NCBI RefSeq assembly: GCF_914767665.1 | Contig: NC_059506.1 | Span: 1,736,001 to 1,800,000, forward strand | DNA: 64,000 nt | Source of the DNA: Harmonia axyridis | Taxonomy: Eukaryota > Arthropoda > Insecta > Coleoptera > Coccinellidae | Direction of reading: 5' to 3' | Shown: in pieces, positions 22,970 through 35,400 of the stretch | Position numbering within the stretch: position 1 is the first letter of the stretch | Layout of the letters: each line of letters opens with the position of its first letter | Program-made: the position numbers and the translations under genes | Notes under the pieces: model-generated | Seen by the model: the letters and a program-made list of their open reading frames with translations, nothing else | Told to the model about the DNA's origin: nothing | The model's database searches: none

Positions 22970-24850
22970 GTACGCAACACGCTCGAAACACAGACTCACA
23001 GACTTTGTCTATTCGTCCAAAAAAACCCTATTTTCCGGACTTGTTACGTAAATAACTATTCTATGAAACGAAAGAAATCAAGAAAGATGCATTCAGGGCC
23101 GGCGCCAGGATGGTCATATCGGACATTTTGCCGGGGTGCTGAATTGTAGGGGCACAAATTCAGTTAATAAAACAAGACATCATTTTTGACACAGAAATGT
23201 TTCTTCAAAGAAAATTCAGATAAATTAGGCAAAGCAGGGCGGCGAAATTTTTTTGTCTGGGGCGCCAAAATGTCTGACAGCGGCTGCAGTGAAATCATCA
23301 AATCAGGCCGATAAAGAACGATAAAAATAAATGAATAGAGAAATTGAAATGATCAAGAAAGTTGAGAAAATTTCCACTTCCTAATCTTTTACAAAAAAAA
23401 TTCAAAGAACCATATGATCAATTCAGGCTTATACGTATCAGAAAGGCATCACGTTGGGAGCCGGTTTGTATCCTACCCCTATAATTAAGGGTGGTACTTC
23501 TGTTATTATCCTCCCAGATGGAGATTATTTTATTTCGGTGCTAAGCAAGAATTGATCAAAGGATCTTGAAAATAACTAAAGGAAATAAAAAATTACAAGC
23601 ATAATTGAACTTCGAAAATACAAATTTCTAATACTATAAAATACTCTCGTCGTCATTTTCCTTTTGAAAACTTAACTTCAGTCCAGTGAAGGCCTTCCTG
23701 GGGATGAACCCTTCCACCAGGTTCAGTTGTCCCAATTCAGAATTGGTACCAAAATCGTGATTTCCAAAATCAGGTGTTGAGTAGAAATCGATGTCAGGAT
23801 CTAAGGATTGCCAAAATTGTGCTTGTCAAGTGTTTCCAAAAATTATTCTTCCGTAATTTTGAAGTGTAACCAAAGAGAGAAGAAGTCCAAAATTTTCAGC
23901 TATTACCAAAAACTGTAAAATTCAAATTGCAATCAGGCACTTAAATTTCAAAACAAAATCTGTATGGGAAACTTTCCAACTCATTTTAAAATTAACAATA
24001 AAAAAAATAAATATCAAGAATAAGAAGCCAGAAATTTCCCCAACAGATCAACAATGCAATCAAAAAATTATGCGAAATTGATTTCTCACATATCTCTTGG
24101 TGAAACATACTTTCAATATAAATAAAGAAAATAAATAAAAACACTTGATTATACGTGTCACAGTTTATTAATAAAATATATAAAATCTTGTTGACATGCA
24201 TGTTTCGGGTTTCATCCCATTTTTTGTTTTTATTTATTTTCTTTATTAATATAAAAAAACTATGGATAGACATTATCTACTTCCATATATGAAGTTTGGA
24301 CAAAATGGTGGATCTGCAATATCCATGCACGTATTTTCCCTTTCATTTTATTCTTATTATCAAATGAAATATTGAAAAAAATAACACGAAACAAATAAAA
24401 CAAATATATTAACAGTAAAATGAAATTATTTCCAGTGACTTCTTTCAAATTGAAAATAGCTTCAAATAAATTTCCACGATCAATTAACTGATAAATAAAA
24501 ATAATAGGTAGGTACATATGAAAATAAATCTGATAAAAACATTCTTACCCGGTCATCCGGTTTTTGATCCCGAAAAATAAATCAAATATTTATCACCTTG
24601 ATATAAGAAATGGCGAAATAAAATATTGATGTAACAAATGAAACGTAGATATAGATAACAGAAAAATGCTTCTCATACGATGCATTCAATAGTACATCCA
24701 CTGCGAGAAAAACCAGAAACGAAGAACCATCAGGAGGCCACTCAGATGTGGAAATTCTTGATATTGCGAGCGCACCCTACCGGCTGAGGTTTCTATTGTT
24801 GAGGAAAACTACAGTGGCGTAACATGTAATGTAATACATTACTATATATT
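22970..24850. other. repeat-like DNA without a recognised gene
   Basis: Contains a possible short TIR element at about 23097-23290 (GGGCCGGCGCCAGG against imperfect inverse ends) and a small hairpin at about 24115-24256 (AATAAAGAAAATAAATAAAA pairing with its reverse). No gene supported. Confidence 0.4.
24115..24256. repeat. AT-rich hairpin
   Basis: The left arm AAATAAAGAAAATAAATAAA pairs with the right arm TTTATTTATTTTCTTTATTA around a loop of about 75 bp. Low complexity, so the significance is limited. Confidence 0.5.
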
Positions 24851-24854
24851 AAGG

Positions 24855-25150
24855 AGCAAATGAACCTTTCTACAGACACAGTGGAATATTCTTGGATATA
24901 GAAAAGGCATTCGATAAAATGTGTCATCAAGGTCTGATATACAAAATGAAGTTGATGAAATTTACAACCAAATTAAGAGATTAATACAATCGTACCTAGC
25001 AAATAGAAAATTTAAAGTGAATATCGATATTACCTGGTCGGCGATTAGATATATTGAAACTGGAGTTCCCCAAGGATCGGTGATAGGACTGCTGCTCTTC
25101 AATTTATACATGGCAGACATACCAAAAATGAATGGATGCAAAATATACTT
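24855..25150 (+). mobile_element. jockey-like LINE RT catalytic fragment
   Basis: GIFLDIEKAFDKMCHQGLIY (first catalytic Asp block) and, after a frameshift, LIQSYLANRKFKVNID and ETGVPQGSVIGLLLFNLYMA (the conserved GVPQGSVL motif). It ends before the YADD box. A dead fragment. Confidence 0.8.
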
Positions 25151-25871
25151 CATAATATTTTCTGAATGTTCAATCTATTCTGAATCCGAATATGTGAATA
25201 TAGTGGTAGTTTTATATTATTTCAAGCAATTCCATGCAAAATCAATAAGAATCATTCAGATTTATTAATAATATTATTTATTCTCATTCTCGATTATAAT
25301 AAAAGCTGAAATATAATGCATGAATTTTCCTTCAAAGCTCTCATTATATTTACTCTTGGAGAGTAAATATTAACATATTAACATATTAACATATTCTAAA
25401 TCGTATTCAGTGATATAATAAAAAAAATCAAAACAGACGTAACGAAACTATTCACATAATCGGGTCACATTCATTGAGCTAAATTTTAATTTTGCTTATT
25501 TTGGTTGGCCAAATCAGAATTATCAATCAATATGATGATCATCCATATATTTTATCGGATAAATGATGGAACATGGGCATGGGAAAGTTATTCCATTTGT
25601 TTATTTTCATATTTTTCCAAAACAAAAATTTTACAAATTCGATTGGAAATGATATACAGATAATTTATGACCAATTTTCATTTCATTCGAAATGAGTTAA
25701 TAAAAAAAAACGTTTATGGATGAATTTTTAATACCTACTCGAAAACAAGAAATTCTTGAGTTCAACTTTATTATTTTTTGAAAACGTTTGAAATCGCTTG
25801 AGAAATAGGTAGAATCCATTCGTCTGAAGCTTTTCTCGAAAAATATGACAAAATAAACATGAAATTTGGTA

Positions 25872-26236
25872 AAAAATCAGTTCTTATATCACTTATAGCG
25901 CATCGATCCTTCATACTCAGGATTACGATCCATTAATTTTGAAGGTTAAAAAAAGGATTCAAATTCATAAAAATTCTCATTTTCAGATATTGAATAGTTA
26001 CAAAAATCAGTTGTTATATCGCAATGATTCTCCATACTCAGGATTACGATCCATTAATTTTGAAGGCAAAAAAGACTCATTTTTTTTCGTAAATTCTCAT
26101 TTGCAGAAATTGAAAACTCATTAAAATCAGTTGTTATATCGCCATGATTCTTCATACTCAGGATTACGATCCATTAATTTTGAAAGCAAAAAGAGGACTC
26201 ATTTTTTTTTCGAAAATTCTCATTTTCAGAAAATAT
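25872..26236. repeat. three ~120-bp tandem units upstream of the first SLC17-like gene
   Basis: Three copies beginning AAAATCAGTTNTTATATC (about 25872, 26003, 26122), each with CATACTCAGGATTACGATCC and ATTAATTTTGAAGG. The array ends about 180 bp before the predicted start codon at 26418, so it lies in the presumed promoter region. Confidence 0.85.
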
Positions 26237-26417
26237 AGTCGGAAAAAAGAGAAGTAAGGAAATGACATTCATTATCAACAAATTTTCATCAATTGAGAAG
26301 CACCATATCAATTAGTCGGTTAGAGCGATAAGAATTAGTATGTTCCTCTTCCTCAAACAAATATAACCTTTCATATGAATTATTTTCTATTTGCAAACGA
26401 ACAGAAATGAACAAATC

Positions 26418-26478
26418 ATGAGGTATTTCGAAGTAGCCTCAAGGCTTATAGTGCAAGAGCCTAATAAATCATTTCAAG
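26418..26478 (+). CDS. SLC17-like gene 1 exon 1 (start)
   Basis: ATG at 26418 opens 20 codons (MRYFEVASRLIVQEPNKSFQ) to donor CAAG|GTAATT in phase 1, which matches exon 2 beginning with GC. The intron of 56 bp is short but normal for insects. The N-terminus is not conserved in this family, so the choice rests on the phase match and splice sites. Confidence 0.6.
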
Positions 26479-29400
26479 GTAATTTTACCAATTTTCCATA
26501 CACATCAAGTCCTCCATTTTTTAATTTTTGAAAGGCTATGGCTTGGGACAGAGGCATATACAAATACTATTGCAATTTTCGATGGCAGCAATATACGTCG
26601 CAATGAATATGGCTCTGCCAATTGCAATAATACCTATGACACATCCAAAGAGTTCAGAAGATATTGGAGTCACGGTAAGTAAATTAGTTTCTCCCAAAAA
26701 TCTTACCATTCTTCATATACATGATATATTCAAAAATATCTCATTTATTGAAGTAGAAAGTCTTTTATTTGTTTCTCATTTGTAAACGTCAGTTTCCAAA
26801 AACACAATATTAATCAAGAAAGTTTATTTTATCAAGTCACTAACTTGTAAAACTGACAGTTAACTTGCAAAATTTTTACAAGTTAGTAGTATTATTTACA
26901 TTAGAAAATTTTGTTTTATCGTCATATATGTTGAAAATCATATATACTATTGTTTGACGCAATGTCACAATAACGTATTTTCCCATATCTTCGACATCAT
27001 TCATGTTTAAGGAGAGAATTTTGTCACATCGACAACATCCAAAAATCCCAAATATTGTTACAATTTTCGCCAGCAACCACTGGTCATCAGGAGCATGTAA
27101 AAGAAATTGTTCAGCCTCTTCTTTACTTAATACCTTGGCCTTTTTTGGCGTATAACGCTCATTTTTTCGTTTCAGAAACGCTATTACCTTTTGAAATCTG
27201 CAAATGACAACTAAACGTCATATTTTTCAATAAAATTTTTAAGGAAAATAAACCTGCGAACAGGGGCATTTTCTTTCGTTTCCAAGCAGCTTTTCAGCAT
27301 AGACCATTTTGCCCATAAAGTATTAGGGCTGAATCTAGTTGATAGTTGATTAAAGTAGACCAACAAAACATCTTCAGTTACCCCAATCACACTATTTTTG
27401 TTTTGCCACTTTTTGAAGTCGTCGTATTCTCGTTCGTACCTTGAAGCTTATTTTGCAGGTAATAAACTTGAAGCTACACTACTGGCTGCCTCAATAACTT
27501 TTTTTGGTACATTCATTCTCGCTTTCGCCAAAACAAATGTAAAGAAAAATAAACAGACATGTTCATGGCAACGCTTCCATAGCTTACATAGACTTATATA
27601 TATGTCTATGATAGCTTACGACATTTGAGACAAATTATTGAGATTTTTTGGAATTTATCTAACCTTTTTACAAATGAGAAACAAATAAAATATAAAACAA
27701 TACACGCAAGGTAACGGGTTTTACTGGCTCAAGGAGGTAACTGACTCGCCTGCGGCTCGTCAATTATATCCTCCATTCGCCAGTAAAAACCCTCTTACCT
27801 TGCTAGTAATGTTATATACTATATTTTGTTATTCTAATAAAACGAAATTTTCAGTCATTCCCGAATTGGACAGACCAAAGTTTGATCCTTGTGGCAACCC
27901 AAACTGGCTACGCAGTTACCCAGCTTTTCGGGAGTTGTATATCAGAATATTATGGTTACACCTTTGTGATGCCATTTTCGATGTTCCTTTGTTCGATATT
28001 CTGCTTTCTCACACCTTTGCTAACTGAAAATTTCGGATCTCAGGGATTGATATTATGCCTGATGATCCAAGGAGCTGGTCAAGGTTTTTCTCTTCCTGTC
28101 ATACCAGATTATTTGAATAGATGGGTGCCTATCTCAGAAATTAATTCAATAGGGTCCTTCATGTTTGCTGGTGAGTAACAGACACAAAAAAATTAGAAAA
28201 TAATTGAGATAATGTCAGGAGCGCTCGTTCATTGATACAGCCTTGGAGACCACAAACTTGTATACATTAACGCGATACGACGCTATTTTACGGTTAAGCG
28301 CTGAAATTTTCCAATTTTTTTTCGACACAGTATTACTAGGCTGCATAAGAGTTGCATTATAACATTGTTTGGAAATTACGCAGGGTGTACCTAAAAAGTG
28401 TGAATGGCATTTATTTTTTTATGGAATACCCTGTTCATTATTGAATTTTCAGATCTTATAACTTCGAAATGTATGAATTCATTTGAATGATATTTTGAAG
28501 AAGAATTTTGAAAGAATAGAGGTAATAACTGACTTTTTTGAGAATTCCACTTGGTGATACAATACAATACAACTAATTCAAACGTTGATATCAGTGGTAG
28601 GAATAACGAGACCTTTTTTGAAGACGATACGCAGACCAAGCACTAAAACGCTTCACGATATTTATTGGATTCTGGTCGAAACAATGTAAATATCGATTTT
28701 GGGGTTTGATACTTGGGGCCAGTTTCATTATCCATCAGAAAAGGCACCCCTTGAAAAAAATAGTTTCATCAGAAAGTCGCCTTCAAATGGATCTTGAAAG
28801 CAGCTCCGGTTACATGAACATATTAAAGAAAGCTTTCTTTTATTCGTGAGTGTTAAATACTCTGAGAACTAGTGATTTCTTGTCTGCATTTGCTAATATT
28901 TTATAGATATTGAAATTTTGTTGAATTGAAATTGAAATTGAATTGAAATTTTTTGTATAAAGTGAAAGTGGATGAAGGTCCTTAATTTTAAATATCGGGT
29001 ATTTTTTTTAGCGAGATATATAAATTTAAGTTCGCATTACTGTTCAAGACGGCGATCGATTTAACAGCTGTCAAGCGATTTATTCTAAGCTTGGTTTGGC
29101 AATTTATCGTGAATAGACTCACGTCTGAACAACGCTTGCAAATAGTGCAATTTTATTTCGAAAGTAATGGTTCTGTGCGGAATACGTATCGCGCACTACG
29201 TCCATTTTACCGTCGACAAAGTCGTCCATCAGAGCAGTTAATTCGATTAACCATGGAACGTTTTCGCACCACGTTTACTCTTGTTGGTAACTCGCATCCC
29301 CAGAGACGCCGTACGGTGCGTACAGAAAAAGCAATTGCTGCTGTAGAGCGAAGCATTGAGGAAGACCCGAATGAGTCTATCAGTCATCGAGCACAGGAAT

Positions 29401-32400
29401 TGGATCAGTGTCCATCCACTTTATGGAAGATTTTGCGGGAGGATCTTGGTTTGCGTGCTTACAAACTCCAACTCGTGCAAGAATTGAAGCCAAACGATCA
29501 TCAAGTAAGGCGTAGATTCGTCGAATGGGCCCAAAATGAGATTGCCGTTGTTCCCGATTTTCATAAGCGAATTTTGTTAAGCGATGAAGCGCACTTCTGG
29601 TTGAATGGCTACGTCAACAAACAAAACTGCCGCATTTGGAGTGGAGCTAATCCTCAAGTGTATGTCGAAACACCGTTACATCCAGAAAAACTGACTGTTT
29701 GGTGCGCTTTATGGGTTGGTGGAATCATTGGTCCGTACCTCTTCAAAAACGATGATGGCCAGAACGTTACAGTCAATGGTGATCGGTATAGAGCCATGAT
29801 TACTAACTTTTTCATTCCTGAATTGAACAACCATGATGTCCAGAAGCTGTGGTTCCAACAAGACGGCGCAACATGTCACACAGCTAGTGCCACAATCGAT
29901 TTATTGAAAGACACGTTTGGTGACCGCCTAATTTCACGTTTTGGACCTGTGAATTGGCCTCCAAGATCTTGTGATTCAACACCGCTAGACTACTTTCTGA
30001 GGGGCTATGTAAAGTCATTGGTCTATGCGGATAAGCCATAAACCCGTGACCATTTGGAAGACAACATTCGCCGTGTTATTGCCGATATACGGTCACAAAT
30101 GTTGGAAAAAGTCATCGAAAATTGGACGTCCAGATTGGACTACATCTGAGCCAGCCGTGGCGGTCATATGCCAGAAATCATATTTAAAATATAATGCCAC
30201 AAGATTATCTTGCGGATAAATAAAATTCATGTCAATCGAATAATAATCCATCGTTGTTTTATTGCAATTTAAAGTTCTATATCTCTAAAAAAAACACCCT
30301 TTATGATAATTTCGACAAAAAAAATTGTGTGGTAGAGAGAAACGTGTGATGGAAATGACTCAAAAGAATGAAGTTATGTTTTGTAGTCGTAGTCCCGTAG
30401 TTGCCATAAAGGGCTAATATCGGGACTTTAAAAGGAACCACACTTCAAACCTTTTATTAACCTCAAAATTGGTTTATAAAAAATACCCCCAGTACCTCCT
30501 GTTAATACGCCCTTGGTACGGATATACCTTAATATTGAGGTCATTCAGACAGAAAATTAAAATTTGATTGAAGAGCCATCTAGTGACGAATCGTTAAAAA
30601 TTGCTGATACAAAACTTTTGTTCGTTTTGTAATATTTCTTTGTTGATTTTCATAAAGACATTTCAAAAACTATAAAAATTTTGTGATGTTGTAATTTTTT
30701 GTTTCGGAATAGTAAATTCTATATTCTGAACAGTCTGCAGTCAACTGGTACTTTAACTTTAAAACCATTTTCAGCTAAAAATTTGAATATTTCAGACGAT
30801 AAAATCAGATAAATGAACACATAGCTTCGAATTATATTGAATGGTTTATACTACATATATTATTTCGGTATTTCCAAATATGAATCAAATTGTATTGAAA
30901 CGAAAATATTTATTTTTACATTTTTATTTATAAATTCAAAATATTCACATATATACAGAACTGAAGGATTGGTATATATAGGGTTCCAAACTACCGTAGT
31001 TAGTAATCACCCTGTATATGAATTCATCAATAAAATTACACTTAATCTAAAAAAAACGAAACGATTGAACACATTTTTCGTTTTCGTTAGTTATTAATAT
31101 TGAGTAGCAGTTTTTCTTTTCCTGGTTTATATTTTTCATTCCTTCTTTCTTTTCATTCTTATTTATTGTTTATTATCTTCTGTTTTTTCTTTTGCTCTCA
31201 TTTCTTTTTTTTGTTTGGCTGCCTTCAACTTTGAAGACAGATTCATGTATCTAATACAATCATCGACCCGTATTGTCGATTTTAATTTACCGAATTCTTG
31301 TGGTGGAATGAATTTCAAAATTTCCACCAGATAACCAAATTCGAGCATTCCAGCTTCATCAAATCCTATGCATCCAAAATCTCCAGAGTTCACAAATAGC
31401 TTCAACCCTGATCTATATCTATTTATCAGATCGCGACCGTAAATTGGGTATTCACGTTCGTCCAATAAATACAGGATTGTTCTCAAGTTGACGTTTGCAC
31501 AGAATTCGCCGACTCTCTTTCTGTTCGACAGGAGAACGGTTGAGCACTTGAAGAATCTTGGTTCAATTTTGTATTCACGCATTGTGAACAAGTTCAAACG
31601 TTCCAATTCGTTCCTACATTTTTGTACATATGGTATATCCGGTATTAAATGACCTAATTGAAATATACCTTCGACATCTAGCAAAATCAAATATTTTAAA
31701 ATCCATTGTTGTACAATGATAGAAGAATGTGATAATAGAACATCAACAAATGTTCTATTCTGTTCATCCAAAGCTTCCGCATCGACTCCGCTTTTCAGGA
31801 ATAAATAAAGAAAATCTAAGACATGGTCACTATATCCAGCATAAAACATTAATGTGTGCAGAACTGTGTCTTTGTATATGTTCAATTGATTCACATCGGC
31901 TCCTCTGTCGATCAACAGTTTTGCACATTTCAACGCATTTTGTGCGTGATGGTTTTTTGCTAAAATATTCAGAGGGGTGCGGAAACAAATTTCAGTTGAA
32001 TTCAGGTCCATTCCTATATCCAGCAAGAACCTGAATAATTTGTAATTTATATGCTCTTGGGAACATGAGACATGAAGTACTGAATTGGTGCGATTATCAG
32101 TCTCTTCGAAATTTGCTCCATAATAATGAAGAACCATCACTTGCTCGAGTTGGCCATGCTTCACTGCTAAGAACAATGGCGTTTCCCTGTTAGAGTTTTT
32201 GGCTTCAATGTTGCCAAAGACAGGATGCTCCAGAAGATATCTTGTGATTTCCAAATTTGGCAATGATGCAGCGATGTGCAATGGTGTGTTGCGCCAATAA
32301 AATGATTTTTCATTTTGATAAAAATGTCCTTGATAAAAATGTCCTTCCAAGGTGAACCGCACTAGATCTATTGACTGGTATGCAACAGCCGCTAAAACTT

Positions 32401-35400
32401 TCGTATTGGTACAATGACTGTACTCCAAATTATTAATCTTGGCCGAATGTGAATCGGGAAGCTCTACGTATTTCAAAAAAGAAACAAATTGTCTAAGCAA
32501 CCGTTCATCTGAAATCAAATGAACAAAAATATTAGATATAAAAAAACAAGGAATTAACACTAAATAGTTCAATTTGTCATAGTAGCATAGAATATGTCAA
32601 CTAGTAAAAAAAAATTGTATGATAAATATTCATATTGAAGAACTTATGATGAATATTTCTCTGCTGTCATAAATTCTATGTATAGGGAGAACAATTATCG
32701 AAAATTACAGCGAATATTTCCCTCCTGTCCAAAATTTCATTTAAATGGAGAACAATTATCGAAAATTACAGCGAATATTTCCCTCCTGTCAAAAATTCTA
32801 TGTATATGGAGAACAATTATCGAAAATTACAGCGATAATTGTATTGTAGGAAGCGATAATTGTTCTGTTCATAGATACATAGTTTCTATGAATCTTACAC
32901 AGTTCGAATCTATGGCATCTATGAAATCTATGTCGCCTTGACAAGTTAACAGTTCATTCGGGAAATATTCCCCTGAATTACACTCGTACATCAAAATGAC
33001 CGGATAATTTCGCATTCCAGCGTGTTTTCCTTGAAAAACTGCATTCGGTCATTTTCAGTTTTGGAGAAAGAGCCCTCCACCTTCGGTGTCGGGCTCTTTC
33101 TCCAAAAATGAAAATGAACTCATGCAGTATTTATGACAACACGCTGTCATGCAAAATTATCGGTAATTTTGATGCACTGGTGCAATTACTTACGAATATG
33201 CGTGAAAATGAGGAGAGACAGAAAAAATTAATGGACAGATTATAGAATTTATTTCCACCAGCGGCGTACTATAAAAAAGGTTATGGGGCGAAAAAGAGCT
33301 TGTCTCCTGAAAAAATATCTCCTATAGTTTGTTACAATAATTCGGCATACTGGATACGTAAAAAACCCTAAAACGTAACCAATATTTCAAGTTTGATCTT
33401 TATATCTCAGAAAATAAAAAAACTAAAAAAATCTTCAATTTTTAACGCTCCGTAGTTCGAATATTAAGCGTTTGCGGACGTTTATAGAAAAAGTATCATT
33501 TTGACCTGAATAAACGAATATCCTGTACCTATGTTTTCAGACATAACCTAACTTAAGTTCATGAATCTCAACTCAGCTTTTGGTTTTGGGTAAAAATTCA
33601 AAATTGAAATATGGAATCAGATGATAAATTATAATTTGATGATGACCTATTCATTATTGAAATATCGATCTGCTAAATTGATGAAAGCTCGGTTTGGCAA
33701 CCTCGCATTTATAATTGATGCTGGTTAAATAAACGTACATTGAGGTCTTGATAATTTGTATTTATTTTTATCAAATCAATATGAATTTTTTCAACTGAAT
33801 CAATTACATATGTGTGCTTTTTTTGTCTCGCTGATGATTTGTGCATATAATTAATAAGAATGTTTTGGTAACAATTAAGGTTTCAACCTTAAAATTCGAA
33901 AACTATTGATTTATAAGCAAAATGATCGAAATATTGAATTTAATATCTACTCCTACTATCGTATCGTTATCGTACCATCAAACTCTTTAAAATATATTCC
34001 TTAAATGTTGAGATATTTTCAAATATAAAGGGTGTTTCATCATAAACTGGACAAGCATTTTTGCATTATGATATATACTGATATGGTTTCCTCAATCAAA
34101 ATTTTCAGTAGTCATTCAAATTCAAGTATAATTGAAATAATTCAAAATTCTCAGTTGGTTTCAAAGATATCCTTCAATTTTATACATAATATTCAGAGTT
34201 AGAAATAGTTGATTTGTTTGTTATTAAAGTTAAGTTAAGTAAGGAAAAGAAAAGGTAGTTGAATGACACTATCATTGACAGTGGCATAGATAGACAGTAC
34301 ATAGAAAATGAGAGCATCGATTGGAGAATAGAGAGATGAAATGAAAATCCACGATAGCGGGAATAATAATTAAATAGAAACGTCAAGCAGAAATTTTGAG
34401 AAATTGGAAGGAGATTAATTTTGAGAATTTGAATCTGAAATAGATAGAATTTGAAGTTTGAAATGAGTTATTTACGACTTGAAGAAGGAATTATACAGAC
34501 ATTTAAAGAGTTTTGGAATTGGACTTGAAAAGGGAATTTGAAATTGGAAAGAATTTGGAGTTATAACATCGAAGTAGTATAGAAAAGGAGTTTTATTTCA
34601 AAAGACTATGAAACAAGAGTATGGAATTAGAAAGAAAGAAATATTGGATTAAATAGAAAAAAAATAAGGTTTTTTTTTTTAATTGTTTGTATAAAATTTC
34701 AATAGTTAGGTAATATTAGATAGGGTAGATAGGTTTGTTTGTCTTAAAAAAGAAAAAAATAAATTTTATAGTTTTCTCTGATCCCACCTGGGAAAAGAGT
34801 TATTTCGAGTAGAGAAAATTCATATGTTTGTTTGGATCTAATTAAGAAAATTTTCAAAATTCAAACTGAGAGATCCATTTCAATACCTACCTTGTTTTCG
34901 AAGCATAAGCGAGATACAGGGTGTTCAACATCATTCCTCAGCAATATTCTATTGAGTGTGGTGAGTTATGTATAACCTTTGAAGTTACAATTGCGGAAAA
35001 CCTGCAATGTTCATTTTTTTTATCGCTTACCAAATAAAAATTCATTTTCTGAATGAATTCAATTTTCTAAGAACTTTGTGAAATATTTTTTCCTAAATCG
35101 AACAAATCGTGATCATTGCAGGTTTTCAGTCATTTCGAATTGTTTTTTCATAGGTCTGAATTAAGCACTCAAAAATACCAGAAATCGTTACTTCAGAGAT
35201 TATACATAGCTTATCAAAATCAATAGAATATTGCTCAGAAATGACGTTGAACACCCTGTATCTCGCTTATGCGTCAAAAACGGGGTAACATTTATAAGGG
35301 AAAAATGATTTCTTTACTGTCATCTTCGCAGCTCTATATGATTGTCCAGTTCATAATGAAACACCCTGTATAAGCACAGTACAATTCACAAATAAAGAAA

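Noticed and set aside
27398..27628. 76-codon plus-strand frame in intron 2 of SLC17-like gene 1
   Set aside because: Shadow of the minus-strand recombinase N-terminal exon; no conserved motif on the plus strand.
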